The notes beneath the pieces were generated by a model that saw nothing but the letters and a program-made list of their open reading frames with translations, did not search any database and was not told the origin of the DNA. Below, one piece after another: positions 52,921 to 62,735 of a stretch of 64,000 bases of DNA (the stretch's first letter is position 1; each line of letters opens with the position of its first letter). Origin of the DNA: JBFMFH01 sp040752275 (GTDB taxonomy: Bacteria; Acidobacteriota; Vicinamibacteria; Vicinamibacterales; JAKQTR01); NCBI GenBank assembly GCA_040752275.1, contig JBFMFH010000101.1, positions 62,001-126,000 on the forward strand. The letters are read 5' to 3'. The position numbers and the translations under genes are program-made.

Positions 52921-52955
52921 ATCCCCGGGCTCTCTGGAGGGAGAGGAGGAGTGAG

Positions 52956-53591
52956 CTAGACGAGCCCGGGATCTCCGATTCGCATCGTGTCCTGGATCTG
53001 CTTGCGGCGCTCGCGCATCCGGTCCGTTCGTTCCTTCATCCGCTTTTCGTGCTCCGCCTTCAGTTCCTTTGCCTTCTGCTGCTGTTCGGCCGTCAGCAGC
53101 GAGAAGACTTCGGCGTGGATCCGGCTCCGCAACACCGCCCCGTCGGCCTCCACGGCAGCGACGCCGGCTGCAGCCTCCCGGATGAGTGCCTCGTTGGGCA
53201 CGTCGGCCGTGATCGCGTCGTGAAGCGCCTTGCGTGCCTCGGCCATCCGTGCGCCGAGGGCGTCCAAGTCGGCCTGGTGCGACTCCATCACCGTGCGAAC
53301 CTGTTCGCGCTGGGCGTCGGTCAGCTCGAGTGCGCGCATGCCTCCGCCGAACACCCCCAGCGGGCCGCCTGGTCCCCCGCGGCCGCCTCGCATGCCCGGG
53401 CCGCCCAGCATGCCGCGGCCGCGGCCGCCCATGGGCCCACCTGGTCCCCCGGGTCCCCCGGGACCCTGGAGCCTGGCGGGATCGCCGGAGCCGCGCTGCG
53501 CACTGGTCACGGCCGCCGCCAGACCCAGGATCATCATGGCTGCCGCTCCCGCGGCCACGACCTTGAGAAGCCTGTTATCCTTGATGCTCAT
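52956..53591 (-). CDS. Spy/CpxP-like periplasmic protein with Gly/Pro-rich tract
   Basis: 211 residues, AAGGAGG ahead of the ATG. Signal peptide (VVAAGAAAMMILGLAAAVTSA). Residues 43-78 are a Gly/Pro/Arg/Met low-complexity tract. The remainder is helical and holds two LTxxQ motifs, LTDAQ at 90-94 and LTAEQ at 166-170, the marker of the CpxP/Spy family of envelope-stress chaperones. It ends in a basic helix (RRKQIQDTMRIG). It is divergent from a two-component pair whose sensor also carries a Gly/Pro-rich tract, so it may be both target and feedback regulator. Confidence 0.82.
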   Translation of the reverse strand: MSIKDNRLLKVVAAGAAAMMILGLAAAVTSAQRGSGDPARLQGPGGPGGPGGPMGGRGRGMLGGPGMRGGRGGPGGPLGVFGGGMRALELTDAQREQVRTVMESHQADLDALGARMAEARKALHDAITADVPNEALIREAAAGVAAVEADGAVLRSRIHAEVFSLLTAEQQQKAKELKAEHEKRMKERTDRMRERRKQIQDTMRIGDPGLV

Positions 53592-53658
53592 CGACGACCT
53601 CCTTGTCGTTCATTCTGTAAGATTAGACTGCGGGGGCCATGATGATCCTGCGGCTCAC

Positions 53659-53675
53659 CTGTGAAAAGACTGTGA
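53659..53675. promoter_or_regulatory. CTGTGA-N5-CTGTGA direct repeat between spy-like and regulator genes
   Basis: Two identical CTGTGA hexamers with an 11 bp period sit in the 97 bp between the divergent starts (53591 and 53689). Head-to-tail hexamers one helical turn apart are how OmpR/CpxR-type regulators usually bind. A similar CTGTAA half-site occurs near 53614. Confidence 0.45.
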
Positions 53676-53688
53676 CGGGCGGCCCCGG

Positions 53689-54447
53689 ATGACACGGACG
53701 CGACGCGCGCTCGTGGTCGAGGACGAATCCCACATCCGCGACCTCGTCTGCCTGCACCTGGACCTAGAGGGCTTCGCCTGCACGCCAGTGGGCGACGGCC
53801 GCGAGGCGTTGACGGCGCTGGCCCACGAGCCGTTCGATCTGGTCGTCCTCGATCTGATGGTCCCCCGGGTCGACGGCTTTGCGCTATGCCGGGCGGCTCG
53901 GCGCGAGGGCCCCAACCAGCGCACGCCGATCCTGATGCTGACCGCGCGCCGGGACGAGTCGGACAAGGTCCTGGGCCTCGAAAGCGGTGCCGACGACTAC
54001 CTGACCAAGCCGTTCGGCATCCGGGAACTGGTGGCCCGCGTGCGCGCACTGATGCGCCGCGCGGACCAGAGCGATCCCGCCCTGGCGGTCGGGGCAGCCG
54101 GTTGGACGGGACCGAACGCTGCGGGCGGGGATCTTCCGCTCCCACCGCCGCTGCTCGTGGCGGACCTGGAGATCGATCCCGCCCGCCAGCGGGTCATCGT
54201 GGGCGGCCGTGCGGTCGAACTGACGACACAGGAGTTCAGGCTGCTGCACACCCTCGCCGCCCGTCCGGGGATCATCTTCAGTCGCGAGGCGCTGTTGCGT
54301 CGCGTCTGGCGCGGCGAAGCGAACGTCACGGATCGGAGCGTGGACGCGCTGGTCAAGCGCCTGCGCAAGAAGATCGAACCATCCACCGATCAGCCGCGCT
54401 ACATCGTCACGGTGTGGGGTGCCGGCTACAAGTTCGCCGATGTCTGA
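53689..54447 (+). CDS. OmpR-family response regulator
   Basis: 252 residues. Receiver domain with the acidic pair VVEDESH, phospho-Asp in VVLDLMVPRVDG (about Asp55), LMLTARRDESD and Lys in YLTKPFG (about Lys107). After an unusually long Gly/Pro-rich linker (about 118-150), a winged-helix DNA-binding domain follows (ELTTQEFRLLHTLAARPG, TDRSVDALVKRLRKKIE, IVTVWGAGYKF). It overlaps the sensor kinase gene by 8 bp. The Spy-like gene and the 11-bp-spaced repeat upstream are its likely targets. Confidence 0.93.
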   Translation: MTRTRRALVVEDESHIRDLVCLHLDLEGFACTPVGDGREALTALAHEPFDLVVLDLMVPRVDGFALCRAARREGPNQRTPILMLTARRDESDKVLGLESGADDYLTKPFGIRELVARVRALMRRADQSDPALAVGAAGWTGPNAAGGDLPLPPPLLVADLEIDPARQRVIVGGRAVELTTQEFRLLHTLAARPGIIFSREALLRRVWRGEANVTDRSVDALVKRLRKKIEPSTDQPRYIVTVWGAGYKFADV

Positions 54448-55945
54448 GCGCAGCTGGTTCCGGAGTCTGTACTGGCGAATCGCCGTCGGCTTCGTCGCCT
54501 TTCTCGCCGTGTTGCTCACCGTGCAGGCGGCGGTGTTCCTGTGGTTGGCCGCGCGCGAGACCAGCGAGAGCCGGACGAGAACACCGTTCGGCCAGGCTGC
54601 GCTGGTGGCATCGGACCTGGGCACCGCGCTCGAGACCGAGCCCGCACTCGACATCCAGCGGTGGCTGCGAAACCAATACGGCGACGCCATCCACCCGGTC
54701 GCCGTCGTGCTGCCGGACAACCAGGTCTTCGTATCTCACGCGGGTGTCGAACTTCCAGTGCCCCTTGTCGAGGCCGCCCAGCGCCGGCTGAGAATGGCCC
54801 GGCGCCTCCCAGGTGATCCAGCCGGGCGCCCGCCAGGCGGGCCGTTCCCAGGCAGGCCGCCCGGTGAGCCCGGTGGTCGAGGCATGCGCCAGCCGATGGC
54901 GGGCATTGCCCTGGTCGTCTCGGGCGGCCGCGTTGTCGCGGCCGTCGTGGCGCTGGTTGGCCCGGTGCTTCCCGGCCTGTTGCGGAGCTACGGCCCCTGG
55001 CTGCTCGCCATCGCGTTGGGGCTGACGCTCCTCGGCACCGGCCTGGCGGCACTCGTGATCTTCCGCCCTGCCCACCGGCGACTTCGCCAACTGGAGGACG
55101 CCGCTCGCCGGTTCGGCTCGGGCGACACCGCTTCGCGCGCCCCGGACGCCGGCGGGGATGAGATCTCGGCCGTGGCCCGGGCCTTCAACCAGATGGCCGG
55201 CGATCTGGCCGCGAGAGCCAACGCCCTGCGCGAATCAGACCAGGCCAGGCGTCAGCTCCTGGCCGACGTGTCCCATGAGCTGAGAACGCCCCTCACGGCC
55301 ATCCGGGGCTACCTCGAGACCCTGTCGATGTCGGAACTCGACATCGACGAGGCCCGGCGTGTCCGGTATGTATCGGTCGCGCTCGAGGAGGCCGATCGGC
55401 TCGAGCGCATCGTCGGAGACCTGCTCGATCTGGCGCGGCTGGACGCCGGAGCATTCCAGCTCGAAATGAACGTCGTCGAGGTTGCCGACCTGTTCAGGCG
55501 CGTTGCCGACCGGCATGAAAAAGAGGCGTCGGCGAGAGGCGTGCAGATTCGCGCCGAGGTCGGCCCGGGCGCCGAATCGGTGAGGGGGGATGCGGGACGC
55601 CTCGAGCAGGCACTGCAGAATGTGGCGGCCAACGCCCTTCGCCACGCCCGGTCGGGCGGGCTCATCCACCTGAGGTCGACGCGACGCGCTGGCGACGTGG
55701 TCCTCGCTGTGCACGATTCGGGCGAGGGCATCGCGCCGGAACACCTGGAGCGGATCTTCGACCGGTTCTACAAGGGCGATCACGCACGAGGCGGGGAAGG
55801 GCGGGGAAGCGGCCTCGGGCTCTCCATCGTGAAGGCCATCGTCGAGGGCCACGGAGGCCGCGTGACCGCCCGTTCCACTCCGGGCGTCGAAACCGTCTTC
55901 GAGCTAGCCCTGCCTGCCGCTGAACATCAGGCGCCCGATGCTTGA
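54440..55945 (+). CDS. two-component sensor histidine kinase (CpxA-like layout)
   Basis: 501 residues from the ATG at 54440. One membrane helix (about 14-37), a periplasmic part of about 140 residues with a Gly/Pro/Arg-rich tract at 125-152, a second helix (about 186-208), HAMP linker (RPAHRRLRQLEDAARRFG), HisKA with the phospho-His in ADVSHELRTPLTAI (about His279), and HATPase (NVAANALRHA, DSGEGIAPEHL, GRGSGLGLSIV). Partner of the preceding regulator. The Gly/Pro-rich periplasmic tract resembles that of the adjacent Spy-like protein. Confidence 0.92.
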   Translation: MSERSWFRSLYWRIAVGFVAFLAVLLTVQAAVFLWLAARETSESRTRTPFGQAALVASDLGTALETEPALDIQRWLRNQYGDAIHPVAVVLPDNQVFVSHAGVELPVPLVEAAQRRLRMARRLPGDPAGRPPGGPFPGRPPGEPGGRGMRQPMAGIALVVSGGRVVAAVVALVGPVLPGLLRSYGPWLLAIALGLTLLGTGLAALVIFRPAHRRLRQLEDAARRFGSGDTASRAPDAGGDEISAVARAFNQMAGDLAARANALRESDQARRQLLADVSHELRTPLTAIRGYLETLSMSELDIDEARRVRYVSVALEEADRLERIVGDLLDLARLDAGAFQLEMNVVEVADLFRRVADRHEKEASARGVQIRAEVGPGAESVRGDAGRLEQALQNVAANALRHARSGGLIHLRSTRRAGDVVLAVHDSGEGIAPEHLERIFDRFYKGDHARGGEGRGSGLGLSIVKAIVEGHGGRVTARSTPGVETVFELALPAAEHQAPDA

Positions 55946-56119
55946 TGCCGGACCCCGTGCTGGACCGCTCTCACCCTTCCGCGAGGCGAAGAGTCGGCCT
56001 CGGCCTCATCTCCATGGACCGGCGGGATGCGAGCGGAGTTACACTTACCGTCTTGGACCGAGGTCCCAATCCCGCTCGTGTCCGGGATTGTCTCAGCGGG
56101 ATTGTCGTGGGGAGGGGCC

Positions 56120-56722
56120 ATGCCCAACCGTCGGTCATTCGGTGCCAAGCCGGCCGTGCTCCGGTGTTCCCGTTGTGGAAGGTTCGTCGACTGGGCGGAC
56201 GCCAGGCTGCAGGTCGTGTGCGAGTGCCGCACTCACATCGAGCTGCCGCCCGTCCTCGTACGCGAAGCCACCGACGACGACCGGCACGCCACGATGGCCT
56301 TGTTCGAGCACGATTTCGGCCGGACCCGGATCGTCGCCTTCGGCAGCCTGATGGCCCTCGATGACGCGCCGGCGCTCGTGGCCGAGATGAAAGGGGAGCT
56401 GGCGGGGGCGCTGGCCTACCGGTTGCGGGGCGACGCGGTGCAGATTGTCGCCCTCGCAACCGATCCGACGTGGCAGCGCTCGGGCGTGGGCGGGCACCTG
56501 GTCGCCGAGGCCGAGCTGCTGGCCCGGCGTCTTCAGCTATCGAGGATCGTCGTGGCAACGACCAACGACAATCTGCCGTCCCTGTATTTCTATCAGCGCC
56601 GCGGCTACTTCATCACCGAGGTCATTGCCGGAGCGCTCACCCCCCACAATCCGGAACCTGACAACCGCGGCTTCGGTGGCATCCCCGTCCGGGACGAAGT
56701 CCGGCTCGAGAAGCGCCTCTAG
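56120..56722 (+). CDS. GNAT acetyltransferase with N-terminal zinc-ribbon-like segment
   Basis: 200 residues from the ATG at 56120 behind GGGGAGGGG. The N-terminus has CSRCGRFVDWADARLQVVCEC, a CxxC plus CxC pattern that could hold zinc. The GNAT domain follows: VREATDDDRHATMALFEH, VQIVALATDPTWQRSGVGGHL (acetyl-CoA loop QRSGVGG) and LYFYQRRGYFI. The substrate is unknown. It ends head-on with the ZIP transporter, the two stop codons overlapping by 4 bp. Confidence 0.78.
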   Translation: MPNRRSFGAKPAVLRCSRCGRFVDWADARLQVVCECRTHIELPPVLVREATDDDRHATMALFEHDFGRTRIVAFGSLMALDDAPALVAEMKGELAGALAYRLRGDAVQIVALATDPTWQRSGVGGHLVAEAELLARRLQLSRIVVATTNDNLPSLYFYQRRGYFITEVIAGALTPHNPEPDNRGFGGIPVRDEVRLEKRL

Positions 56723-57456
56723 CCCGGTCCGAGCAGCATCGTCAGAATGCCCAAGGCCACGACGAGAACCTGGCCGACGCTGTTGCGCTCGAACGGCCCT
56801 CGGTGCAGGCTCGGGATCAAATCGGACATGGCCACGTAGAGGAAGCTCGCGGCCGCGAGAGGGAGGAAGTACGGAAGGAACCGCGGGGTCAGCGTGAACG
56901 CCAGCACGGCGAAGAGCACGCCCAGAATGGCCGAGACTCCGGAGAAGATGTTGAGCCACAGCGCCCGCCTGCGTGAGTAGCCCGCGCCGAGCAGAATGGC
57001 GAAGTCGCCCACCTCCTGGGGAATCTCGTGTGCGGCGACGGCGACCGCCGTCGTCACGCCGAGGGGAACCGAAACGGCCGTTGCCGCGGCGATGACCGCT
57101 CCGTCGACGAAGTTGTGAAACGCGTCACCGATCAGAATGAGTGCCGCCGCCGACTTGTGCAGCTCGCACTGATCCGCATGACAGTGCCGCCAGAGGACGA
57201 GCTTCTCGAGAAGGAAGAACAAGATGATACCCGCAAGCAGTGTCCCGAAGACCGCGGGCGCCGGCAGCGACTCGAGAGACTCGGGCAATAGGTGCAGTAA
57301 AGCGACGCCGAGCAGGGCGCCGACCGCATAGCTGATCAGCCAGGGCAGCAGCTTCACACGGACGGTGTCTCTGAAGAGCAGGAGGGTCGATGCCAGGATC
57401 AGCCCGCCGATGCTGCCGACGATGGACAGTCCGATGGCTACGGGAAGGGCGGACAC
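56719..57456 (-). CDS. ZIP-family metal transporter
   Basis: 245 residues, eight hydrophobic helices. Helix 4 has HNFVDGAVIAAA and helix 5 has AHEIPQEVGDFAILL, the metal-binding signatures of ZIP proteins. An additional His/Cys cluster (WRHCHADQCELH) lies in the cytoplasmic loop between helices 3 and 4. It probably imports zinc or iron. The stop overlaps the GNAT gene by 4 bp. Confidence 0.88.
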   Translation of the reverse strand: MSALPVAIGLSIVGSIGGLILASTLLLFRDTVRVKLLPWLISYAVGALLGVALLHLLPESLESLPAPAVFGTLLAGIILFFLLEKLVLWRHCHADQCELHKSAAALILIGDAFHNFVDGAVIAAATAVSVPLGVTTAVAVAAHEIPQEVGDFAILLGAGYSRRRALWLNIFSGVSAILGVLFAVLAFTLTPRFLPYFLPLAAASFLYVAMSDLIPSLHRGPFERNSVGQVLVVALGILTMLLGPG

Positions 57457-57471
57457 GGAAGGGATCGTAGC

Positions 57472-57511
<40 letters not shown>

Positions 57512-57582
57512 GGGAGCTACGGCCGCCGCCCGATTCCTGACCGTCGCCAGTCGACTGCCAGCCGAGCACCGAGCTCGCGCGC

Positions 57583-58704
57583 TCAGCGCGAGACGTCCAC
57601 CCTGTTGCCCGCCCGCCCCGAGCTGAGTCGAGGGGTCGCCCGCCGCCTGTCGCCTGTGTCCGCCATGTACCCTCGCCGCGCCCGGACGAGGTAGGAGGGA
57701 TTGCGGACCTCGACGCGGATGCTGTGCCAGCGGCCGTCGGGCTCGGCCGCTGCCGCGTAGGCCAAGAAGTACTGGCGGCTCAATTCGTCCGCGATGCCTG
57801 CCGTGGCCGGGTCGAGATCGCGGGGCACGCGGACGATCTCCGTCCGACCTCCGCTGTCATCGGTCATGTCACGCAGTGCGCCGATGTTCACGCGCGCGTC
57901 CTGCACGCGTCCACCACCCGGCAGTGGCGGCTGGGGCAGCGGCGGGTTGCGGCGCCCTCCCGGGAACGGAAAGGGAATCGGGATTCTGGTTGGTGGCTGT
58001 GGCAACCGGGGCCTGGACACGCCACCGCCCGATTCGCCGGCGTCGATGCCGATGGCATAGACGAGGACCTCCGACTCGCGGATGATCTGGCGCACTTCCC
58101 CCACGGTGGCCTGGCTCTCGGTGTCGTTCCCATCCGAGATGACGAGCAGAGCCTTCTTCCGATGCTGGCCCGTCCGAGCCAGGGCGACCGACTCGACGAC
58201 GGTGTCGTAGAGAGCCGTACCGCCCCGCGTGTTCGGACGACCCAGGCGCCGCCGCAGGCGATCGAGATCGGACGTCCAGCCTTCGACGAGGACCGGAAGA
58301 TCGCTGAAGCGGAAGAGAAACACCTCGTCCTCGGGGCCGAGCAGGTGGCCCAGGAACCTGTCGAGGGCGGCCGCGGCGGCTTCGATCTTGTCGCCTTCCA
58401 TGCTGCCGGACGAGTCGAGGGCGATGCCGAGGCTGACCGGCACGCGCTCGTTGCTGAAGTGCGAGATCTGCTGGGCGACCCCGTCTTCGAACACCGTGAA
58501 GTCTCCGGCGGTCAGTCCCGGCACGAATCGGCCGGCCCGATCGGTGACCGTGACGGTCACGTTGACCAGATCGACGCCAGTCCTGAAGCGGAATCGCTGG
58601 TCGTCCTGCGCGCCGCGCAGCGTCAGGTTGCCAGTGTCGAGCACCGTGAGTATGGCCACGACGCCGATGACCGGACGAAGCAGGTCTGGCGTCCTCGTGG
58701 TCAT
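57583..58704 (-). CDS. VWA-domain protein of the Acidobacterial VWFA-related type
   Basis: 373 residues. Short N-terminal hydrophobic segment (VIGVVAILTVLDTG), then a beta-rich part (VNVTVTVTDRAGRFVPGL, DFTVFEDGVAQQI) that is characteristic of the VWFA-related family named after Acidobacteria. The VWA fold has an intact MIDAS: DSSGSM at 96-101, GGTALYD and ISDGNDTES. A long Pro/Gly-rich insert (about 230-270) interrupts it. Likely exported or membrane-attached and metal-dependent in binding. Last in a minus-strand group behind a TonB-type protein and a membrane protein (22 bp gap). Confidence 0.85.
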   Translation of the reverse strand: MTTRTPDLLRPVIGVVAILTVLDTGNLTLRGAQDDQRFRFRTGVDLVNVTVTVTDRAGRFVPGLTAGDFTVFEDGVAQQISHFSNERVPVSLGIALDSSGSMEGDKIEAAAAALDRFLGHLLGPEDEVFLFRFSDLPVLVEGWTSDLDRLRRRLGRPNTRGGTALYDTVVESVALARTGQHRKKALLVISDGNDTESQATVGEVRQIIRESEVLVYAIGIDAGESGGGVSRPRLPQPPTRIPIPFPFPGGRRNPPLPQPPLPGGGRVQDARVNIGALRDMTDDSGGRTEIVRVPRDLDPATAGIADELSRQYFLAYAAAAEPDGRWHSIRVEVRNPSYLVRARRGYMADTGDRRRATPRLSSGRAGNRVDVSR

Positions 58705-58726
58705 CGCTTCCTCCTCTCTGTCACGC

Positions 58727-59536
58727 TCAGCGCGCCGCGGTGGCTGCGAGTGCCGCGGTCCTTCGTGGTGCGGGCGTCGACTCGGGGTTCGGCCGCTGAT
58801 CCGGAGTCGCGGTCCGGCAATCCAGATGAGGCACCGGCGTCCCGCCCGCGTGGAACGTCAGGCGGTATCGTCCGACCGGCAGGCGGTCACTGATCGAGAA
58901 CTCGAACGGCGAGTTGGCGCCCGGTGACACCACACTGGTGACAACCGGCTGCTTGAGCGTCCCCAGATAGCGGCCGGCGCCGTCGAAGAGAAACAAGACC
59001 GCCACCAGATCCCTGACTTCTCCACGGGCCATCGGGTTGCGCACCACGCCGCGGACGGCCAGTTGGCCACCAGCCCGCGCGTGCTCCAGCGAGAGGAGTT
59101 CGAGCGGTGGGGGCACCGCTTGCGCGGCATCCGCGTTCCCACCGCGAGTCGACACGGACACGACAAGAGCTCCTACGATCACCAGGCCCGTTGCGGCCAG
59201 TGCCAGACCCGCGACGAGCCGGCGGCCGTTGCCCTCGGCCATGCCGTCCGTCCTGAAGAGGTGGGCGGCCGCCAGACGGTCGTCTCCCTCGCGGCCGGAG
59301 AGCCCGGCGGTCCGTTCGATGACGAGATCAGACCACAACGCGACCGCCGGATCCCGGCGGACATCGGGAGAATCCCAGCCTTCGTCCTGCCACTCGCTGG
59401 CCGCCGCGCTCAGTGCCGCCACCCGCGCGGCCGAGCGCTTCTGCTCTAGGCGGAGCACCCGCCAGACGATGACGCCCATCGCGGCAGCGAACGTGAGTGA
59501 GATGATCGTGACGATGACCAGGACTGTGTCGACCAT
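58727..59536 (-). CDS. membrane protein of unknown function
   Basis: 269 residues from the ATG at 59536; an upstream ATG (59638) would overlap the TonB gene. A membrane helix opens the protein (VDTVLVIVTIISLTFAAAMGV) and a second one lies near residue 115 (GLALAATGLVIVGALVVSV). Between them is a cytoplasmic stretch with many charged residues. The C-terminal extracytoplasmic domain (LSLEHARAGGQLAVRGVVRN, PFEFSISDRLPVGRYRLTF) looks like a beta-sandwich of the kind found in FxLYD-type proteins. Function unknown; the operon with TonB and VWA genes suggests envelope work. Confidence 0.55.
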   Translation of the reverse strand: MVDTVLVIVTIISLTFAAAMGVIVWRVLRLEQKRSAARVAALSAAASEWQDEGWDSPDVRRDPAVALWSDLVIERTAGLSGREGDDRLAAAHLFRTDGMAEGNGRRLVAGLALAATGLVIVGALVVSVSTRGGNADAAQAVPPPLELLSLEHARAGGQLAVRGVVRNPMARGEVRDLVAVLFLFDGAGRYLGTLKQPVVTSVVSPGANSPFEFSISDRLPVGRYRLTFHAGGTPVPHLDCRTATPDQRPNPESTPAPRRTAALAATAAR

Positions 59537-59556
59537 GATGCCCACCGTCGGCCGCG

Positions 59557-60618
59557 CTAGCGCAGCCTGAACTCCACCGCAACCTCGACCAGCACGTGCA
59601 CCGGTGCACCTCTCACGCGGGCAGGCTCGAATCGCCACTGGCGGACCGCCTCCGCGGCCCGTTCGTCGAGGCCCGAACCGAGGCCCTCCAGCACCCGGAC
59701 ACCGCCGACCGACCCGCTCCGCAAGACGAGAACCTCGAGGACCACCTCGCCCATGATTCCGCGCCGGCGAGCCAGCTCCGTGTAGGTCGGCCTCACTTCG
59801 CGAATGACGATCGGCGGCTCGACTCCGCTCCCGGGTCGATATGGTCCACCGCCGCTGCCTCCACCCGAACCGGGCCCCAAGCCCGACCCGTCGCCTTCCC
59901 CGACACCCGTCCCCGACCCCCTCCCCGTTCCACCGCCGGCGCCGGGGCCACGGCTGTCGTCCGCCGAAGAGGTCTCGGCCAACACACCGGCTCTACTTTC
60001 CGCATCGCCGGGCACCTGGACAACCGGAGCGGCGATTGGGGGTTGCACGTCCGGAGGCGGCTGAGCCTTCGGCGATTCGGGCGGCGTGACGGGCGGCTCG
60101 ACTGGAGGAGCCCGCCGAACGGGCACCGGGCTGCTGAGCGCGGCCGCCCCCTGGCGCCTGGGCTTCGGGGGAAGTGCCAGGTGCCGCATACCCCCCCCGC
60201 CGCCCCCGCCACCTGAGCCGGGCAGCGCCACGTAGACCAGCCGAACCGGCCGGAGTCTCTCCGGGTTCGTCTGGCCCAAGGTCGAATCGGCTCCAACTGC
60301 CGAAATCAGGGAGGCGCCAGCCAGCAGAAGTGCATGGACTGTGATGGAGGCCGCCAGCGGTCCACCGCGGCGTCTGGCCGCGCTGACGGGTTCCACAAAC
60401 AGTCCTGGTCGATCCCCAGTCGCGCATCGTGCCTGCGCCGTCGAACCCACCCTCCACGACCGGACGAGCTTGACGGCGTTCCGCTCCGGCACGAGGACGT
60501 CCCATCCTTCTGCACCCTCACCCAGTCGAGACCGGATGCTGCTCGCATCAGTACCGGCCGCCCGGGCGATCTCTTCCGGCGTATACCAGTCAGGGCTGCT
60601 TGCAGGGCACTTGCGCAT
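59557..60618 (-). CDS. TonB-type energy transducer with N-terminal HTH-like segment
   Basis: 353 residues from the ATG at 60618; ATGs at 60708 and a start at 60819 are alternatives. No good RBS marks any of them. The N-terminus holds WYTPEEIARAAGTDASSIRS, a helix-turn-helix-like pattern, before the single membrane helix (SITVHALLLAGASLISAV). Then a Gly-rich stretch, a Pro-rich linker and a Gly/Ser-rich run, and the TonB C-terminal domain (VRPTYTELARRRGIMGEVVL, AVRQWRFEPARVRGAPV). The TonB domain is clear; the HTH-like segment in the cytoplasmic part is unusual. Heads the minus-strand operon with two genes behind it. Confidence 0.72.
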   Translation of the reverse strand: MRKCPASSPDWYTPEEIARAAGTDASSIRSRLGEGAEGWDVLVPERNAVKLVRSWRVGSTAQARCATGDRPGLFVEPVSAARRRGGPLAASITVHALLLAGASLISAVGADSTLGQTNPERLRPVRLVYVALPGSGGGGGGGGMRHLALPPKPRRQGAAALSSPVPVRRAPPVEPPVTPPESPKAQPPPDVQPPIAAPVVQVPGDAESRAGVLAETSSADDSRGPGAGGGTGRGSGTGVGEGDGSGLGPGSGGGSGGGPYRPGSGVEPPIVIREVRPTYTELARRRGIMGEVVLEVLVLRSGSVGGVRVLEGLGSGLDERAAEAVRQWRFEPARVRGAPVHVLVEVAVEFRLR

Positions 60619-60834
60619 GCTGCCGGCCGAAGGCGCAAGAACCCTGCCAGAAGCGGACACTCCCGCTGCTCTCTTCTTTTCGGTCGATCCCTGCGCGAAC
60701 TTGCGCATTCTGGCCCGCAGCCGCGACAATATCCGGGCCCGCGCCGCCGTTCGGTGACACCTGCAGAGGACTCTGCGGTGTCTACTCCTTTGGGCCCGCC
60801 GACTCAAGTTGGGGGGCATTGAGAGGCATGGTCC

Positions 60835-61392
60835 ATGGCATTCTCCCTGTTCCGAAAGTCACGCGGCCCGGTCGACCTGGCCGCAGACATGGTGGGCGTT
60901 CGACTTGGCGAGAGGCTGCTGCATGTCGGTGTGGGGATGCCGCGGGCCTTCGCCTTGCTCGCTGGCCGGGCAGGCCTGACCGGGCGGGCGTGTGCGGTCG
61001 TGGCCGATGCGATCTCGGCCAAGACTCTGGAGGCCGCTGCAGCCCGCGAAGGCGTGTTTGCCGAGGTCTTCACGTGCGCGACCTCGCTCTGGCCCCTCGA
61101 CAACGGCTCGTTCGACGTCGCAGTCGTCGATGCGACGTGGTTGCTCCAGTCCCGGCTCGCGTCCGCGGTGATGCCCGAGCTGTGGCGTTGCCTCCGTCCC
61201 GGCGCACGGGCCGTCGCCCTGCACCGGCGGCCGCGAGGCCTGGCCCTTCGGCTGGGCTTCGAGCGAAGGCACGACGCCAGCCGCGAGGCGCGTCTGCTCG
61301 AGGCCCGGCTCGAGAGCCAGGGCTTCTCGCCGGTCCGCCTGCTGGCCGAGCGCGAAGGCCTCACATTCGTCGAAGGCTTCCGGGCCCGGTGA
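60835..61392 (+). CDS. class I SAM methyltransferase-like protein
   Basis: 185 residues. Rossmann-type layout: the glycine-rich LLHVGVGMPRAF takes the place of the SAM-binding motif, followed by ACAVVADAISAKTLEAAA, and FDVAVVDATWLLQ as motif IV. The C-terminus is basic. The glycine motif is less canonical than in active methyltransferases, so activity is not certain. It stands 26 bp ahead of inositol-phosphate synthase in the same direction; the relation between them is unknown. Confidence 0.6.
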   Translation: MAFSLFRKSRGPVDLAADMVGVRLGERLLHVGVGMPRAFALLAGRAGLTGRACAVVADAISAKTLEAAAAREGVFAEVFTCATSLWPLDNGSFDVAVVDATWLLQSRLASAVMPELWRCLRPGARAVALHRRPRGLALRLGFERRHDASREARLLEARLESQGFSPVRLLAEREGLTFVEGFRAR

Positions 61393-61418
61393 AGTGCCGC
61401 GTGATATAGTTCTTGGCC

Positions 61419-62732
<1,314 letters not shown>

Positions 62733-62735
62733 CCG

